From assembly GCF_000721935.1 (NCBI RefSeq), contig NZ_KL585393.1:25305-38111 (forward strand): a stretch of DNA of 12,807 nt, in the 5' to 3' direction. This stretch comes from Streptomyces sp. NRRL WC-3549 (lineage in GTDB: Bacteria; Actinomycetota; Actinomycetes; Streptomycetales; Streptomycetaceae). The position numbers and the translations under genes were made by a program. Below the pieces are notes generated by a model. It did no database searches. It was not told where the DNA came from and was given only the letters and a program-made list of their open reading frames with translations. This document shows positions 5,318 through 12,607 of this stretch, one piece after another. Within the stretch, counting starts at the first letter, position 1, and each line of letters begins with the position of its first letter.

Positions 5318-5348
5318 TTGGCCCGATGAAACGGTTTGCGGCTAGCCT
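5318..5348 (+). promoter_or_regulatory. Candidate promoter of the terD-AIM24 operon
   Basis: TTGGCC (5318-5323) and TAGCCT (5343-5348) are separated by 19 bp, longer than optimal, which fits an activator-dependent promoter. A start near 5355 would give a leader of about 37 bases containing GGGGGAC (5374-5380). Confidence 0.45.
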
Positions 5349-5391
5349 GACGCGACGCATTCACCTTCGGGATGGGGGACGGTCGTTACGC

Positions 5392-7026
5392 ATGGCCAGG
5401 GAATTCCAACGGGGCCACAAGGCCAAGCTCAGTGATCTGACAGCAGGGACGGATCTGTACGTAGGTGTGCAGATCACTGCCCCGGGCCTGACGTTCGACA
5501 TCAGCTGCTTCGGCCTCGACGCCGACGAGCGGCTCTCGGACGACCGGTACTTCATCTTCTTCAATCAACCGAAGTCGCCCGAGGAGTCCATTCAGCTCCT
5601 CGGCGCCCAGGCCGGCGACACCGAGTCCTTCCGCGTCACGCTCGACCGCATCCCGGCGACCGTCCACAAACTCTCCTTCACCGCGACGATCGACGGCGCG
5701 GGGCAGATGTCGCAGATCGGCCCCGGTTACATCCGGGTCGTGGCAGGCGGCGAGGAAGTGGTGCGATACGCCTTCGACGGCGCGGAGTTCACCACCGAGC
5801 GCGCGGTCATGCTCGGCGACTTCTACCTCAAGGACGTCTGGCGGTTCGCCGCGGTCGGCCAGGGATTCGACGGCGGGCTGGACGCCCTGCTGAGGAACTT
5901 CGGCGGCGAGGTCGCCGAAGAGGCCCCGGCCGCGCCGGAACCGGGGACGGTCCCGGCGTTCGCCCCTCCCGCCCAGGCCTCCGCGCCTCCCGCGTTCGCC
6001 CCGCCGGCACAGGCCTCCGCGCCTCCGGACCTGGGCGCTCCCGCCGCTCCCCAGGCACCGCAGCCCGCACCGGTGTTCGGCGCCCCGCCGGCCCCGCCCG
6101 CCCCCGCACCGCCGCACCGGCCGGTACACGCGGCGCCGACCATAGTGGCGCCGCTCGTACCGCAGGCGCCGCACGCGCCGACGGCGCCGCCTCCGCCCGC
6201 GCCTCCCCAGGCTCCCGCTCCGTACGGACTGCCGCCGCAGCCGCCCCAGTTCGGCCAGTTCCCGGGGCAGAGTGCCCCGCCCCCCGCCCCGCCGTTCGGC
6301 CAGCACCCGCCGGCTCCGTTCGGTGGGCAGCCCCCCGCTCCGCAGGGCGGCGTGCCCCAGGCCGGCGCCGGTCTCCAGGCCGCCCTTCAGCCCTACAAGG
6401 AGGCGGCCACCGGGCAGCGCTGGACGTCGCAGAACAGCCAGCTCATGCGCGCCGACCTGACCATGGGCGACATGCCCGTCCTGGCCCGCCAGGGCAGCAT
6501 GGTGATGTACCAGGGCAAGGTCGACTTCGGCTACAAGGGCGCCGGCTTCACGGGCCGCGTCGTCGGGAACGCCACGGGCCAGGAGATGCAGCTGATGCGC
6601 TGCACCGGCCGAGGCCAGGTCTTCTTCGCGGAGGACGGGTCACACCTGCACCCGATCGAGCTCCAGGGCGACGGCATCTGCGTCTCCGCCGAGAACGTCC
6701 TCGCCTTCGACGAGTCGCTGCAGTACGAGGTCCGCCGCATCGAAGGACACGGCATCCCCGGCGGAGCGCTGTTCACCATGCAGTTCCAGGGCACGGGCAC
6801 CGTCGTCGTCAAGACGCACGGCGTACCCGTGGTCCTGCCGGTCACCCCCACCACCTTCGCCGACTGCAACGCGGTCGTGGCGTGGTCGTCCGCGTCCCAG
6901 GTGATCGTCTCCAGCCAGGTCCGGCTCCGGCGGAACGCCTACCCGGGGGACAGCGGGGAGAGCGTGAACCTCCAGTTCCGGGGAGCACCCGGGAACTTCA
7001 TCGTCGTCCAGCCCTACGAGGTCTGA
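5392..7026 (+). CDS. TerD-AIM24 fusion protein with proline-rich linker
   Basis: The 544-residue protein has three parts. Residues 1-175 are a TerD domain (SCFGLDADERLSDDRYFIFF and NQPKSPEES are characteristic; the acidic D43/D45/D50/D51 loop fits Ca-binding). Residues 176-335 are an Ala/Pro/Gln-rich linker with a 12-residue direct repeat (AFAPPAQASAPP, twice at 189-212). Residues 336-544 are an AIM24 (DUF124) beta domain ending in VVQPYEV. TerD proteins are linked to tellurite and general chemical stress; bacterial AIM24 function is unknown. ATG at 5392 is chosen because MAREFQRGHKAK matches TerD N-termini; an in-frame ATG at 5326 would add 22 residues but lies upstream of the candidate -10. 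It is first in an operon with two separate AIM24 genes. No signal peptide is seen, so it is probably cytosolic or membrane-peripheral. Confidence 0.92.
   Translation: MAREFQRGHKAKLSDLTAGTDLYVGVQITAPGLTFDISCFGLDADERLSDDRYFIFFNQPKSPEESIQLLGAQAGDTESFRVTLDRIPATVHKLSFTATIDGAGQMSQIGPGYIRVVAGGEEVVRYAFDGAEFTTERAVMLGDFYLKDVWRFAAVGQGFDGGLDALLRNFGGEVAEEAPAAPEPGTVPAFAPPAQASAPPAFAPPAQASAPPDLGAPAAPQAPQPAPVFGAPPAPPAPAPPHRPVHAAPTIVAPLVPQAPHAPTAPPPPAPPQAPAPYGLPPQPPQFGQFPGQSAPPPAPPFGQHPPAPFGGQPPAPQGGVPQAGAGLQAALQPYKEAATGQRWTSQNSQLMRADLTMGDMPVLARQGSMVMYQGKVDFGYKGAGFTGRVVGNATGQEMQLMRCTGRGQVFFAEDGSHLHPIELQGDGICVSAENVLAFDESLQYEVRRIEGHGIPGGALFTMQFQGTGTVVVKTHGVPVVLPVTPTTFADCNAVVAWSSASQVIVSSQVRLRRNAYPGDSGESVNLQFRGAPGNFIVVQPYEV
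5956..6027 (+). repeat. Two 36-bp tandem repeats in the TerD-AIM24 linker
   Basis: The DNA encoding AFAPPAQASAPP is present twice in tandem (about 5956-5991 and 5992-6027) with a few silent differences. It lies in the proline-rich linker, where copy number is free to vary. Confidence 0.7.
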
Positions 7027-7037
7027 GGGAGCCCGTC

Positions 7038-7718
7038 ATGAACCAGGAACTCGCGGGCTACGCCCCGACCCCCGTCACGGCCCGGATGGAGAACCACGGC
7101 CACACGATGCTCAAGGTCGCCATGGCCACCGGCCAGGACCTCTACGCGCGCACCGGTTCGATGGTGGCCTACGAGGGCTTCATCCAGTACGAGCCCAACC
7201 CGCCCGCCGTGCGGCAGATCGCCTCGCAGTGGATCACCGGGGAAGGCACACCGCTCATGAAGTGCTCCGGTGACGGTCTCCTCTACCTCGCCGACTACGG
7301 CGCGGACGTCGTCGTCATCCACCTGGACGACGAGGCGCTGTCGGTCAACGGGACCAACCTCCTCGCGTTCGACAGCCACCTCACCTGGGGCGTCGAGCGG
7401 GTCAAGGGGCTGGCCAAGTTCGCCGGCCAGGGGCTGTGGAACGTGGCGGTCCAGGGCACCGGCTGGGTGGCGATCACCTCGCGCGGTACGCCGATCGTCG
7501 TCGACTGCGGCCGGGGTGAGGACGAGACGTACGTCGACCCCGACGCGCTCGTCGCCTGGTCCCCGAACCTCAAGGTGAAGGGGAAGCGCAGCTTCAGGGC
7601 CGGTTCCCTGATCGGGCGGGGCAGCGGCGAGGCGTACCAGATGGCCTTCTCGGGTCAGGGCATCGTCGTCGTCCAGCCGAGCGAGGACAGTACCGACCGC
7701 CTGCGGATCCGGAACTGA
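7038..7718 (+). CDS. AIM24 family protein, 226 aa
   Basis: This is a stand-alone AIM24/DUF124 protein. It shares with its neighbours the blocks RTGSMVAYEG (38-47), GTPLMKCSGDG (70-80), LLAFDSHL (108-115), QGTGWVAI (139-146), DALVAWSPNL (169-178) and GQGIVVVQPSE (206-216). The fold is expected to be a double-stranded beta-helix-like barrel. The mitochondrial homologue stabilises inner-membrane complexes, but the bacterial role is unknown. No signal peptide or membrane span is visible. ATG at 7038 lies 11 bp after the TerD-AIM24 stop, with GAGGGAG overlapping that stop as ribosome site, so cotranslation is likely. Compared with its paralogues it lacks any N-terminal extra domain. Confidence 0.9.
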   Translation: MNQELAGYAPTPVTARMENHGHTMLKVAMATGQDLYARTGSMVAYEGFIQYEPNPPAVRQIASQWITGEGTPLMKCSGDGLLYLADYGADVVVIHLDDEALSVNGTNLLAFDSHLTWGVERVKGLAKFAGQGLWNVAVQGTGWVAITSRGTPIVVDCGRGEDETYVDPDALVAWSPNLKVKGKRSFRAGSLIGRGSGEAYQMAFSGQGIVVVQPSEDSTDRLRIRN

Positions 7719-7736
7719 GCGGGGGAGAACCACATC

Positions 7737-8492
7737 ATGCAGAGTCCGCTTTTCAACCACACGGAACAGCAGTCGCAGGACCGGTACACGGTCCAGAACC
7801 CGCAGCTCCTGCGGGTCTCGCTGACCGGTCACGACGACGTCCTCGCCCGCAAGGGCGCCATGGTCGCCTACCAGGGGCTCATGGAGTTCGACGGCGAATA
7901 CCAGTCGCACGGGCAGCTCAGCGCCCGGCGCAGCACCGGCGAGGGCCTGGACCTGATGCGCTGTTCGGGCCAGGGCACGGTCTTCCTGGCCAACCTCGCC
8001 CAGTACGTCCACGTCGTCGACGTCGACCACGAGGGCATCACGGTCGACAGCGCCTACGTGCTCGCCCTGGACTCGGCGCTGCACACCGAGGTCATCGCGG
8101 TGGACAGCCAGTACGGGATCTCCGGCACCGGCAAGTACCAGCTGAACATCTCCGGGACGGGCAAGGTGGCTCTGATGACGTCGGGACAGCCGCTGATGAT
8201 GCAGGTCACGCCGGACAAGTACGTCAGTGCCGACGCCGACGCGATCGTCGCCTGGTCGAGCGGGCTGCGGGTGCAGATGCAGGCCCAGACCCACTCCTCG
8301 GGCGTCTTCCGGCGCCGTGGCGAGACGGGTGAGGGCTGGGAGCTGAGCTTCCTGGGCCAGGGGTTCGCCCTGGTCCAGCCGAGCGAGCTCCTGCCCCCGC
8401 AGAACGCCCAGATCGGGCAGGGCGCGGCAGCGCAGTTCGGCGTGGGCCGGCACGGAGCGCACGGTCAGAACCAGAACAACGCCTGGAACTGA
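7737..8492 (+). CDS. AIM24 family protein, 251 aa
   Basis: The third AIM24 copy of the operon shares ARKGAMVAYQG (37-47), LDLMRCSGQGTVFLA (71-85), LALDSALHTEV (109-119), ISGTGKVALM (138-147), AIVAWSSGLRVQ (169-180) and GQGFALVQPSE (207-217). It is closer to the AIM24 domain of the TerD fusion (MRC, GQG.VF.A, VTP blocks) than to the middle copy. A 30-residue Gln/Asn/Gly/His-rich tail (222-251) follows the domain. The ATG at 7737 is 18 bp after the previous stop and has GGGGGAG nine bases upstream. It is the last gene before a strong terminator. Function unknown; hetero-oligomers of the three AIM24 proteins are plausible. Confidence 0.9.
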   Translation: MQSPLFNHTEQQSQDRYTVQNPQLLRVSLTGHDDVLARKGAMVAYQGLMEFDGEYQSHGQLSARRSTGEGLDLMRCSGQGTVFLANLAQYVHVVDVDHEGITVDSAYVLALDSALHTEVIAVDSQYGISGTGKYQLNISGTGKVALMTSGQPLMMQVTPDKYVSADADAIVAWSSGLRVQMQAQTHSSGVFRRRGETGEGWELSFLGQGFALVQPSELLPPQNAQIGQGAAAQFGVGRHGAHGQNQNNAWN

Positions 8493-8511
8493 CGCCAGAG
8501 GGCCCACAGGC

Positions 8512-8555
8512 GCGGCGAGGGGGCGGTCTCCAGGCGGAGGCCGCCCCCTCGCCGC
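8512..8555. terminator. Bidirectional terminator, 15-bp perfect stem
   Basis: GCGGCGAGGGGGCGG (8512-8526) pairs perfectly with CCGCCCCCTCGCCGC (8541-8555). The 14-base loop can pair further (CTCC with GGAG). It lies between the convergent AIM24 (ends 8492) and Nudix (ends 8562) genes and can serve both. Confidence 0.85.
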
Positions 8556-8561
8556 ATTGTG

Positions 8562-9107
8562 CTAACCGCAGCCCTCCAGCCGGGCGCGGCTGTGCTCCAG
8601 CAGCCGTACGACCGAGGAGTCGGCCACCCCGGCCACCTCGTCGGGACGGAACCAGCGCAGGTCCAGCGACTCGTCGCTGATCCGCTCCACGGCTCCGGCC
8701 GGGACCGTCGCCGCGTACTGCACGTCGAGGTGCCAGTGGCACGGCGCGGGGATCGGATGACGGTCCAGCCGCACCGGGCCACCGGGCAGCAGGGTCAGCC
8801 CGGCGATCCCGGACTCCTCCGTCGCCTCCCGCAGGGCGGCCGCAGCCAGGGTGGCGTCCTGCGGCTCGCAGTGCCCACCCATCTGCAGCCACATCCGCAG
8901 CTTCCTGTGCAGGGTCAGCAGGACCCGCCCGCGCTCCGGGTCGATCACCAGCGCACTGGCTGTGAGGTGCCCGGCCCCGCACGCCTTCCACACGCCGTCC
9001 GGATGGGCGGCCAGGTGGTCCAGGTACGCCTGCCGCCACTCCGACTGCCCGGGGTCGCGCGGCTCGTACTCCTTGAGGACGCGGACCGCGTCGTCGTGCA
9101 GGCTCAC
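8562..9107 (-). CDS. Nudix hydrolase, 181 aa
   Basis: The product carries a Nudix signature around residues 77-101, with the catalytic helix REATEESG (93-100) whose glutamates bind Mg. Family enzymes hydrolyse nucleoside diphosphates linked to another group; the substrate here cannot be told. The upstream half of the box is one residue out of register with GX5EX7RE: Ala stands where the first Glu is expected, with Asp next to it. ASALVIDPERGRVLLTLH (50-67) is the usual first beta strand region. The GTG start at 9107 overlaps the TGA of the upstream zincin-like gene in GTGA, so translation is probably coupled, and no independent ribosome site is seen. The stop is TAG at 8562. Confidence 0.88.
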   Translation of the reverse strand: MSLHDDAVRVLKEYEPRDPGQSEWRQAYLDHLAAHPDGVWKACGAGHLTASALVIDPERGRVLLTLHRKLRMWLQMGGHCEPQDATLAAAALREATEESGIAGLTLLPGGPVRLDRHPIPAPCHWHLDVQYAATVPAGAVERISDESLDLRWFRPDEVAGVADSSVVRLLEHSRARLEGCG

Positions 9108-10561
9108 CGGTCGGTGTCGTCCTCGCCCTCGTCCCGCGGCTTGTCCTTCTCCTCGCCCGGGCCGCCCTCGGCGGGCTTCCCGCCGGAGGAGTCCTGGGGC
9201 CCCTTCGCCGCCTCGCCGAGCATCTTGTCCAGTTCGGAGAAGTCCAGCTGCTCGTGGTGCACGAAGCCGTCCGGGTCGTCCAGGTCGCCCGCGGTCGGCA
9301 GCATGTCCGGGTGCTCCCAGAGCCCGTCCCGGCCGTCCACACCCCGGGCGTCCGTGAGCGAGGCCCACAGCCGGGAGGCGTCCCGCAGCCGTCGCGGCCG
9401 GAGCTGCAGGCCGATCAGGGTGGCGAAGGTCTGCTCGGCGGGACCGCCGGACGCCCGGCGCCTGCGCATCGTCTCGCGCAGCGCGTCCGCCGAGGTCAGC
9501 CGGGGCTTCGCGGCCTCGTGCACCACCGCGTCCACCCAGCCCTCGACGAGCGCGAGCGCCGTCTCCAGACGGGCCAGCGACGCCTTCTGCTCCGGTGTGT
9601 CCTCCGGCTGGAACATGCCCTGCTGGAGCGCCTCCTGCAGCTGCTCGGGCTGCGAGGGGTCGAACTGCCCGACGACGTCCTCGAGCTTGCTCGTGTCGAC
9701 CTTGATGCCGCGCGCATAGGCCTCGACGGCGCCGAACAGGTGCGACCGCAGCCAGGGCACATGGGTGAAGAGACGCTGGTGGGCGGCCTCACGCAGCGCG
9801 AGGTACAGCCGCACCTCGTCCTGCGGGACGCTCAGGTCCTTGCCGAACCGCTCGACGTTCAGCGGGAGCAGCGCGGCCTTGCCGGACGGCCCCAGCGGAA
9901 GGCCGATGTCGGTCGAACCCACGACCTCTCCGGCGAGCACGCCCACGGCCTGGCCGATCTGCTGCCCGAACATGGCGCCGCCCATCGACCGCATCATGCC
10001 GATCAGCGGGCCCGCCATGGCCTGCATCTCCTCGGGCAGTACGTCGCCCATGGCCAGCCCGACGCGCTCCGCCACCGGGTCCACCAGCTGCTGCCAGGCC
10101 GGCAGCGACGCCTCGACCCACTCCGCACGGCTCCACGCCACCGTCGAGACCGAACCGGAGGGCAGCGAGGTCACGCCGTCCAGCCAGAGGTCCGCGAGGC
10201 GCAGCGCCTCGTCGACCGCGGACCGCTCCGACGGGCCGACACTGGCGTCCTTGCTGCCGTCAGGTGTGCCCTGCGACACGGTCTGGCGGGCGATCTGCTT
10301 CGCCATGTCCCAGTTGACCGGGCCGCCCTCGTAGCTCAGCATCTGGCCGAGCTGCTGGAAGGCCGCTCCCAGGTCGTTCGGGTTCATCGAGCCGAACATC
10401 GCGGCGAACGGGTTGTCCCCGCCCGCGCCCGGCCCGAAGCCGAACGGGTTCGCCGGCCCGCCCGAGCCCTGCCCACCTCCGGTGGGGTCCTTCTTCTTGC
10501 CCTCGTCGCCGTCTTCCGGCTCCTCCGGCGGAAGGCCGAATCCGAATGGGGTGTCACTCAC
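9104..10561 (-). CDS. Zincin-like hydrolase (DUF2342 family)
   Basis: The 485-residue protein matches the actinobacterial DUF2342/'putative hydrolase' zincin-like family. It has a disordered charged N-terminus with NPFGFGPG (38-45), conserved PAWQQLVDPVAERV, an MRSMGGAMFGQQIGQAVG segment, and the central ALREAAHQRLFTHVPWL (about 255-271), followed by an acidic C-tail (GEEKDKPRDEGEDDTDR). The expected HExxH reads REAAH (257-261), with Arg for the first His, so zinc-protease activity is doubtful or uses another ligand. The GTG start at 10561 is supported by GAGGAAA about six bases upstream. Its last bases overlap the Nudix start. From memory, Rv3195 beside whiB7 and a PDZ protease in M. tuberculosis is the homologue, suggesting conserved linkage. 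Confidence 0.85.
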   Translation of the reverse strand: MSDTPFGFGLPPEEPEDGDEGKKKDPTGGGQGSGGPANPFGFGPGAGGDNPFAAMFGSMNPNDLGAAFQQLGQMLSYEGGPVNWDMAKQIARQTVSQGTPDGSKDASVGPSERSAVDEALRLADLWLDGVTSLPSGSVSTVAWSRAEWVEASLPAWQQLVDPVAERVGLAMGDVLPEEMQAMAGPLIGMMRSMGGAMFGQQIGQAVGVLAGEVVGSTDIGLPLGPSGKAALLPLNVERFGKDLSVPQDEVRLYLALREAAHQRLFTHVPWLRSHLFGAVEAYARGIKVDTSKLEDVVGQFDPSQPEQLQEALQQGMFQPEDTPEQKASLARLETALALVEGWVDAVVHEAAKPRLTSADALRETMRRRRASGGPAEQTFATLIGLQLRPRRLRDASRLWASLTDARGVDGRDGLWEHPDMLPTAGDLDDPDGFVHHEQLDFSELDKMLGEAAKGPQDSSGGKPAEGGPGEEKDKPRDEGEDDTDR

Positions 10562-10637
10562 GGGTTTCCTCGGCTCGTAGGGCCGCCGGCTGGAACCGAC
10601 GGCGGCTGCCCGACATCACCATCCAGCGTAGACACCC

Positions 10638-10655
10638 GAGGCCGCTCGCGGCCTC
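10638..10655. promoter_or_regulatory. Inverted repeat in the divergent intergenic region
   Basis: GAGGCCG (10638-10644) and CGGCCTC (10649-10655) form a perfect 7-bp inverted repeat around CTCG. It lies about 80 bases upstream of the zincin-like gene start and 100 upstream of the SDR start, so it could be an operator for either, or a structural hairpin. Confidence 0.35.
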
Positions 10656-10699
10656 AGTGCTCCGCCGGCTCCCGGCCTGCGGCAGGATGGACGCCACCT

Positions 10700-10727
10700 G
10701 GTACGTACGCGCCTTTCCGGTACGTAC
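10700..10727 (+). promoter_or_regulatory. Direct repeat GGTACGTAC, 19-bp period
   Basis: GGTACGTAC occurs at 10700-10708 and 10719-10727, separated by 10 bases. GTACGTAC is itself a palindrome, so each copy is a two-fold-symmetric half. The pair ends 25 bp before the SDR GTG start and probably overlaps its promoter or 5' leader. A dimeric repressor binding cooperatively is possible but unproven. Confidence 0.4.
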
Positions 10728-10752
10728 TGAAGACAACCGCTGGAGACGCCCG

Positions 10753-11895
10753 GTGAGTTCCCCAGATCCGCAGGTTCGCGCAGCGCGAAACCTGGCCGAC
10801 CCCTCGTCCGAAAGCACGCCGAAGAAAACCCGCTCCGCGAACCGGGGCCCCGTCGTCGCGGTCACCGGCGCCGCGACCGGCGTCGGCGCCCTCCTCACCG
10901 CACACCTCGCCGCCAGTGAGGAGATCAAGCACGTCGTCGCCCTCGACGAGCGCCGCGGCGAGGTCCCCGAGGCGACCTGGCACGTCCTGGACGTCCGGGA
11001 CCCCGCCATCGCCGAGAAACTGCGCGGCGCCGACGTCGTCGTGCACCTGGCGCTCGACCTCGATCTGGAGACCGACCCCGCGGCGCGCACGGCGTACAAC
11101 GTGCGGGGAACCCAGACCGTGCTCACGGCGGCGGCCGCCGTCGGCGTGCACCGGGTCGTGCTCTGCACCTCGGCGATGGTCTACGGCGCGCTGCCCGACA
11201 ACGACATCCCGCTCTCCGAGGACGCCGAGCTGCGGGCCACGGCGGAGGCCACCGGCGTCGGCGACCTCCTGGAGATCGAGCGGCTCGGGCGGCGCGCGCC
11301 CCGCGCCCACCCCGGCCTCGACGTCACGGTCGTGCGGCCCACGGTCCTGGTCGGCGGCACGGACACCGCCCTGACCCGCTACTTCGAGTCCCCGAGGCTC
11401 CTGGTCGTGGCGGGCTCCCGTCCCGCCTGGCAGTTCTGCCACGTGGACGACCTGGTGACGGCCCTGGAGTACGCCGTGCTCGGGAAGATCGACGGCGAGT
11501 TCGCGGTCGGCTGCGACGGCTGGCTCGAACAGGAGGAGGTGGAGGAGCTCTCCGGGGTGCGCCGGATGGAGCTGCCCTCCGCCGTCGCCCTGGGAGCCGC
11601 GGCCCGGCTGCACCGCATCGGTCTCACACCGTCCCCGGCCGGGGACCTCGCCTACACGATGCACCCCTGGGTCGTCAGCGTGAGCCGGCTGCACGACGTG
11701 GGATGGCGGCCGCGGTGGACCAACGAAGAGGTGCTCGCCGCGCTCCTGGCGGAGGTGGAGGGACGTCACACCGTCGCCGGACGCAGGCTCGGCCGCAAGG
11801 ACGCCACAGCCGCGGGCGCGGCCGGGGCGACCGTCGCCCTGCTGGGCACGGCTGCGCTGGTCAGGCGGGCGCGCAAGGCACGCCGCCGCTTCTGA
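10753..11895 (+). CDS. Atypical extended SDR / NAD-dependent epimerase-like, C-terminal membrane anchor
   Basis: The 380-residue protein has a Rossmann fold with GAATGVG (39-45), an acidic D65, VLDVRDP (78-84), VVHLA (96-100) and NVRGTQTVL (116-124), as in extended short-chain dehydrogenases/epimerases. S140 and Y144 lie in TSAMVYGA, but the usual YxxxK helix is missing (TGVGDLLEIERL stands there), so catalysis may be absent or different. Residues 351-370 form one hydrophobic Ala/Gly/Leu span followed by RRARKARRRF, a probable cytoplasm-facing membrane anchor. The GTG start at 10753 has GGAG seven bases upstream. The ~30-residue N-terminus is polar. Substrate unknown; nucleotide-sugar or NAD(P) binding is likely from the fold. 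It is divergent from the zincin-like gene. Confidence 0.85.
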   Translation: MSSPDPQVRAARNLADPSSESTPKKTRSANRGPVVAVTGAATGVGALLTAHLAASEEIKHVVALDERRGEVPEATWHVLDVRDPAIAEKLRGADVVVHLALDLDLETDPAARTAYNVRGTQTVLTAAAAVGVHRVVLCTSAMVYGALPDNDIPLSEDAELRATAEATGVGDLLEIERLGRRAPRAHPGLDVTVVRPTVLVGGTDTALTRYFESPRLLVVAGSRPAWQFCHVDDLVTALEYAVLGKIDGEFAVGCDGWLEQEEVEELSGVRRMELPSAVALGAAARLHRIGLTPSPAGDLAYTMHPWVVSVSRLHDVGWRPRWTNEEVLAALLAEVEGRHTVAGRRLGRKDATAAGAAGATVALLGTAALVRRARKARRRF

Positions 11896-12004
11896 GAGCC
11901 CCATCCGGCCGTGGGGGGACCCGGCCGCACTCCTGTAGGACGCTCCAAGGCGGCCGGCGCCCCACCGGGCGAAAGCGCGATTCCGGGATGCGGGCGCCGT
12001 ACGG

Positions 12005-12010
12005 CACGAT
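12005..12010 (+). promoter_or_regulatory. Candidate -10 for leaderless moaE
   Basis: CACGAT ends six bases before the ATG at 12017, the same spacing as at 4659. It is only a partial match to TAnnnT. No ribosome site precedes the ATG. Confidence 0.25.
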
Positions 12011-12016
12011 GGGTGC

Positions 12017-12481
12017 ATGGCACACACCCACGACGCGCACCCGGGCGAGCAGACCTCCCAGGACCCCCTCCGGCTCCTGGACATCCGGGAGACGCCGCTC
12101 TCGGTCGACGAGGTCTTCCGGGCGGTCGGCGACGACGCGGCCGGCGGCACCGCGCTCTTCGTCGGCACGGTGCGCGATCACGACGGCGGTCAGGACGTCG
12201 GTGCGCTCGGGTACTCCTGCCATCCGACGGCCGTCGACGAGCTGCGCCGTGTGGCCGAGAAGGTCGTGGCGAACTACCCGGTACGGGGCCTCGCCGCCGT
12301 CCACCGCGTGGGTGAGCTGGCGGTGGGCGATCTGGCGGTGGTGGTCGCCGTGTCCTGCGCCCATCGGAGTGAGGCGTTCGAGGCCTGCCGCGCACTCATC
12401 GACGACCTCAAGCGGGAGGTGCCGATCTGGAAACACCAGCGTTTCTCGGACGGCACGGAGGAATGGGTCGGTGCCTGCTGA
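12017..12481 (+). CDS. moaE: Molybdopterin synthase catalytic subunit MoaE
   Basis: The 154-residue protein fits MoaE. It has GTVRDHDGG (50-58), a CHP element replacing the usual YEAY-type strand, HRVGELAVGDLAVVVAV (96-112), AHRSEAFEACRALIDDLK (115-132) and PIWKHQRFSDGTEEWV (136-151). Lysines K132 and K139 correspond to the two conserved catalytic lysines of the family. MoaE converts precursor Z to molybdopterin using sulfur delivered by MoaD; no moaD or other moa gene is in view, so partners must be elsewhere. The N-terminal ~20 residues are variable. ATG at 12017 has no clear Shine-Dalgarno; a leaderless transcript is possible. Length is typical for the family. Confidence 0.92.
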   Translation: MAHTHDAHPGEQTSQDPLRLLDIRETPLSVDEVFRAVGDDAAGGTALFVGTVRDHDGGQDVGALGYSCHPTAVDELRRVAEKVVANYPVRGLAAVHRVGELAVGDLAVVVAVSCAHRSEAFEACRALIDDLKREVPIWKHQRFSDGTEEWVGAC

Positions 12482-12482
12482 T

Positions 12483-12519
12483 CGCAAACCGACCGGGCGG
12501 AGATCAGCCCCGATTTGCG
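12483..12519 (+). terminator. Imperfect hairpin after moaE
   Basis: CGCAAA (12483-12488) and TTTGCG (12514-12519) can pair, with an inner CGGGC/GCCCCG pairing. No T-tract. It directly follows the moaE stop and is a possible weak terminator. Confidence 0.35.
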
Positions 12520-12607
12520 TAACCCCACCCCTGCCACGAGCGTTGATCCTGCACATGGCTAGCCTTCTGATCGTCAGTTGCGGTCACTCATGGACAGGGA
12601 GGTCGTG

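Noticed and set aside
7014..8507. 497-codon open frame antisense to the AIM24 genes
   Set aside because: It lies wholly opposite two well-supported AIM24 genes and shows no domain; typical antisense open frame of high-GC coding DNA.
9254..10756. 500-codon open frame antisense to the zincin-like gene
   Set aside because: Arg/His/Leu/Gln-rich with no motif; the - strand protein has family features and a ribosome site.
12543..12565. TTGATC/TAGCCT as a promoter for the small membrane protein
   Set aside because: The spacer is only 11 bp, too short for a normal sigma-70-type promoter.
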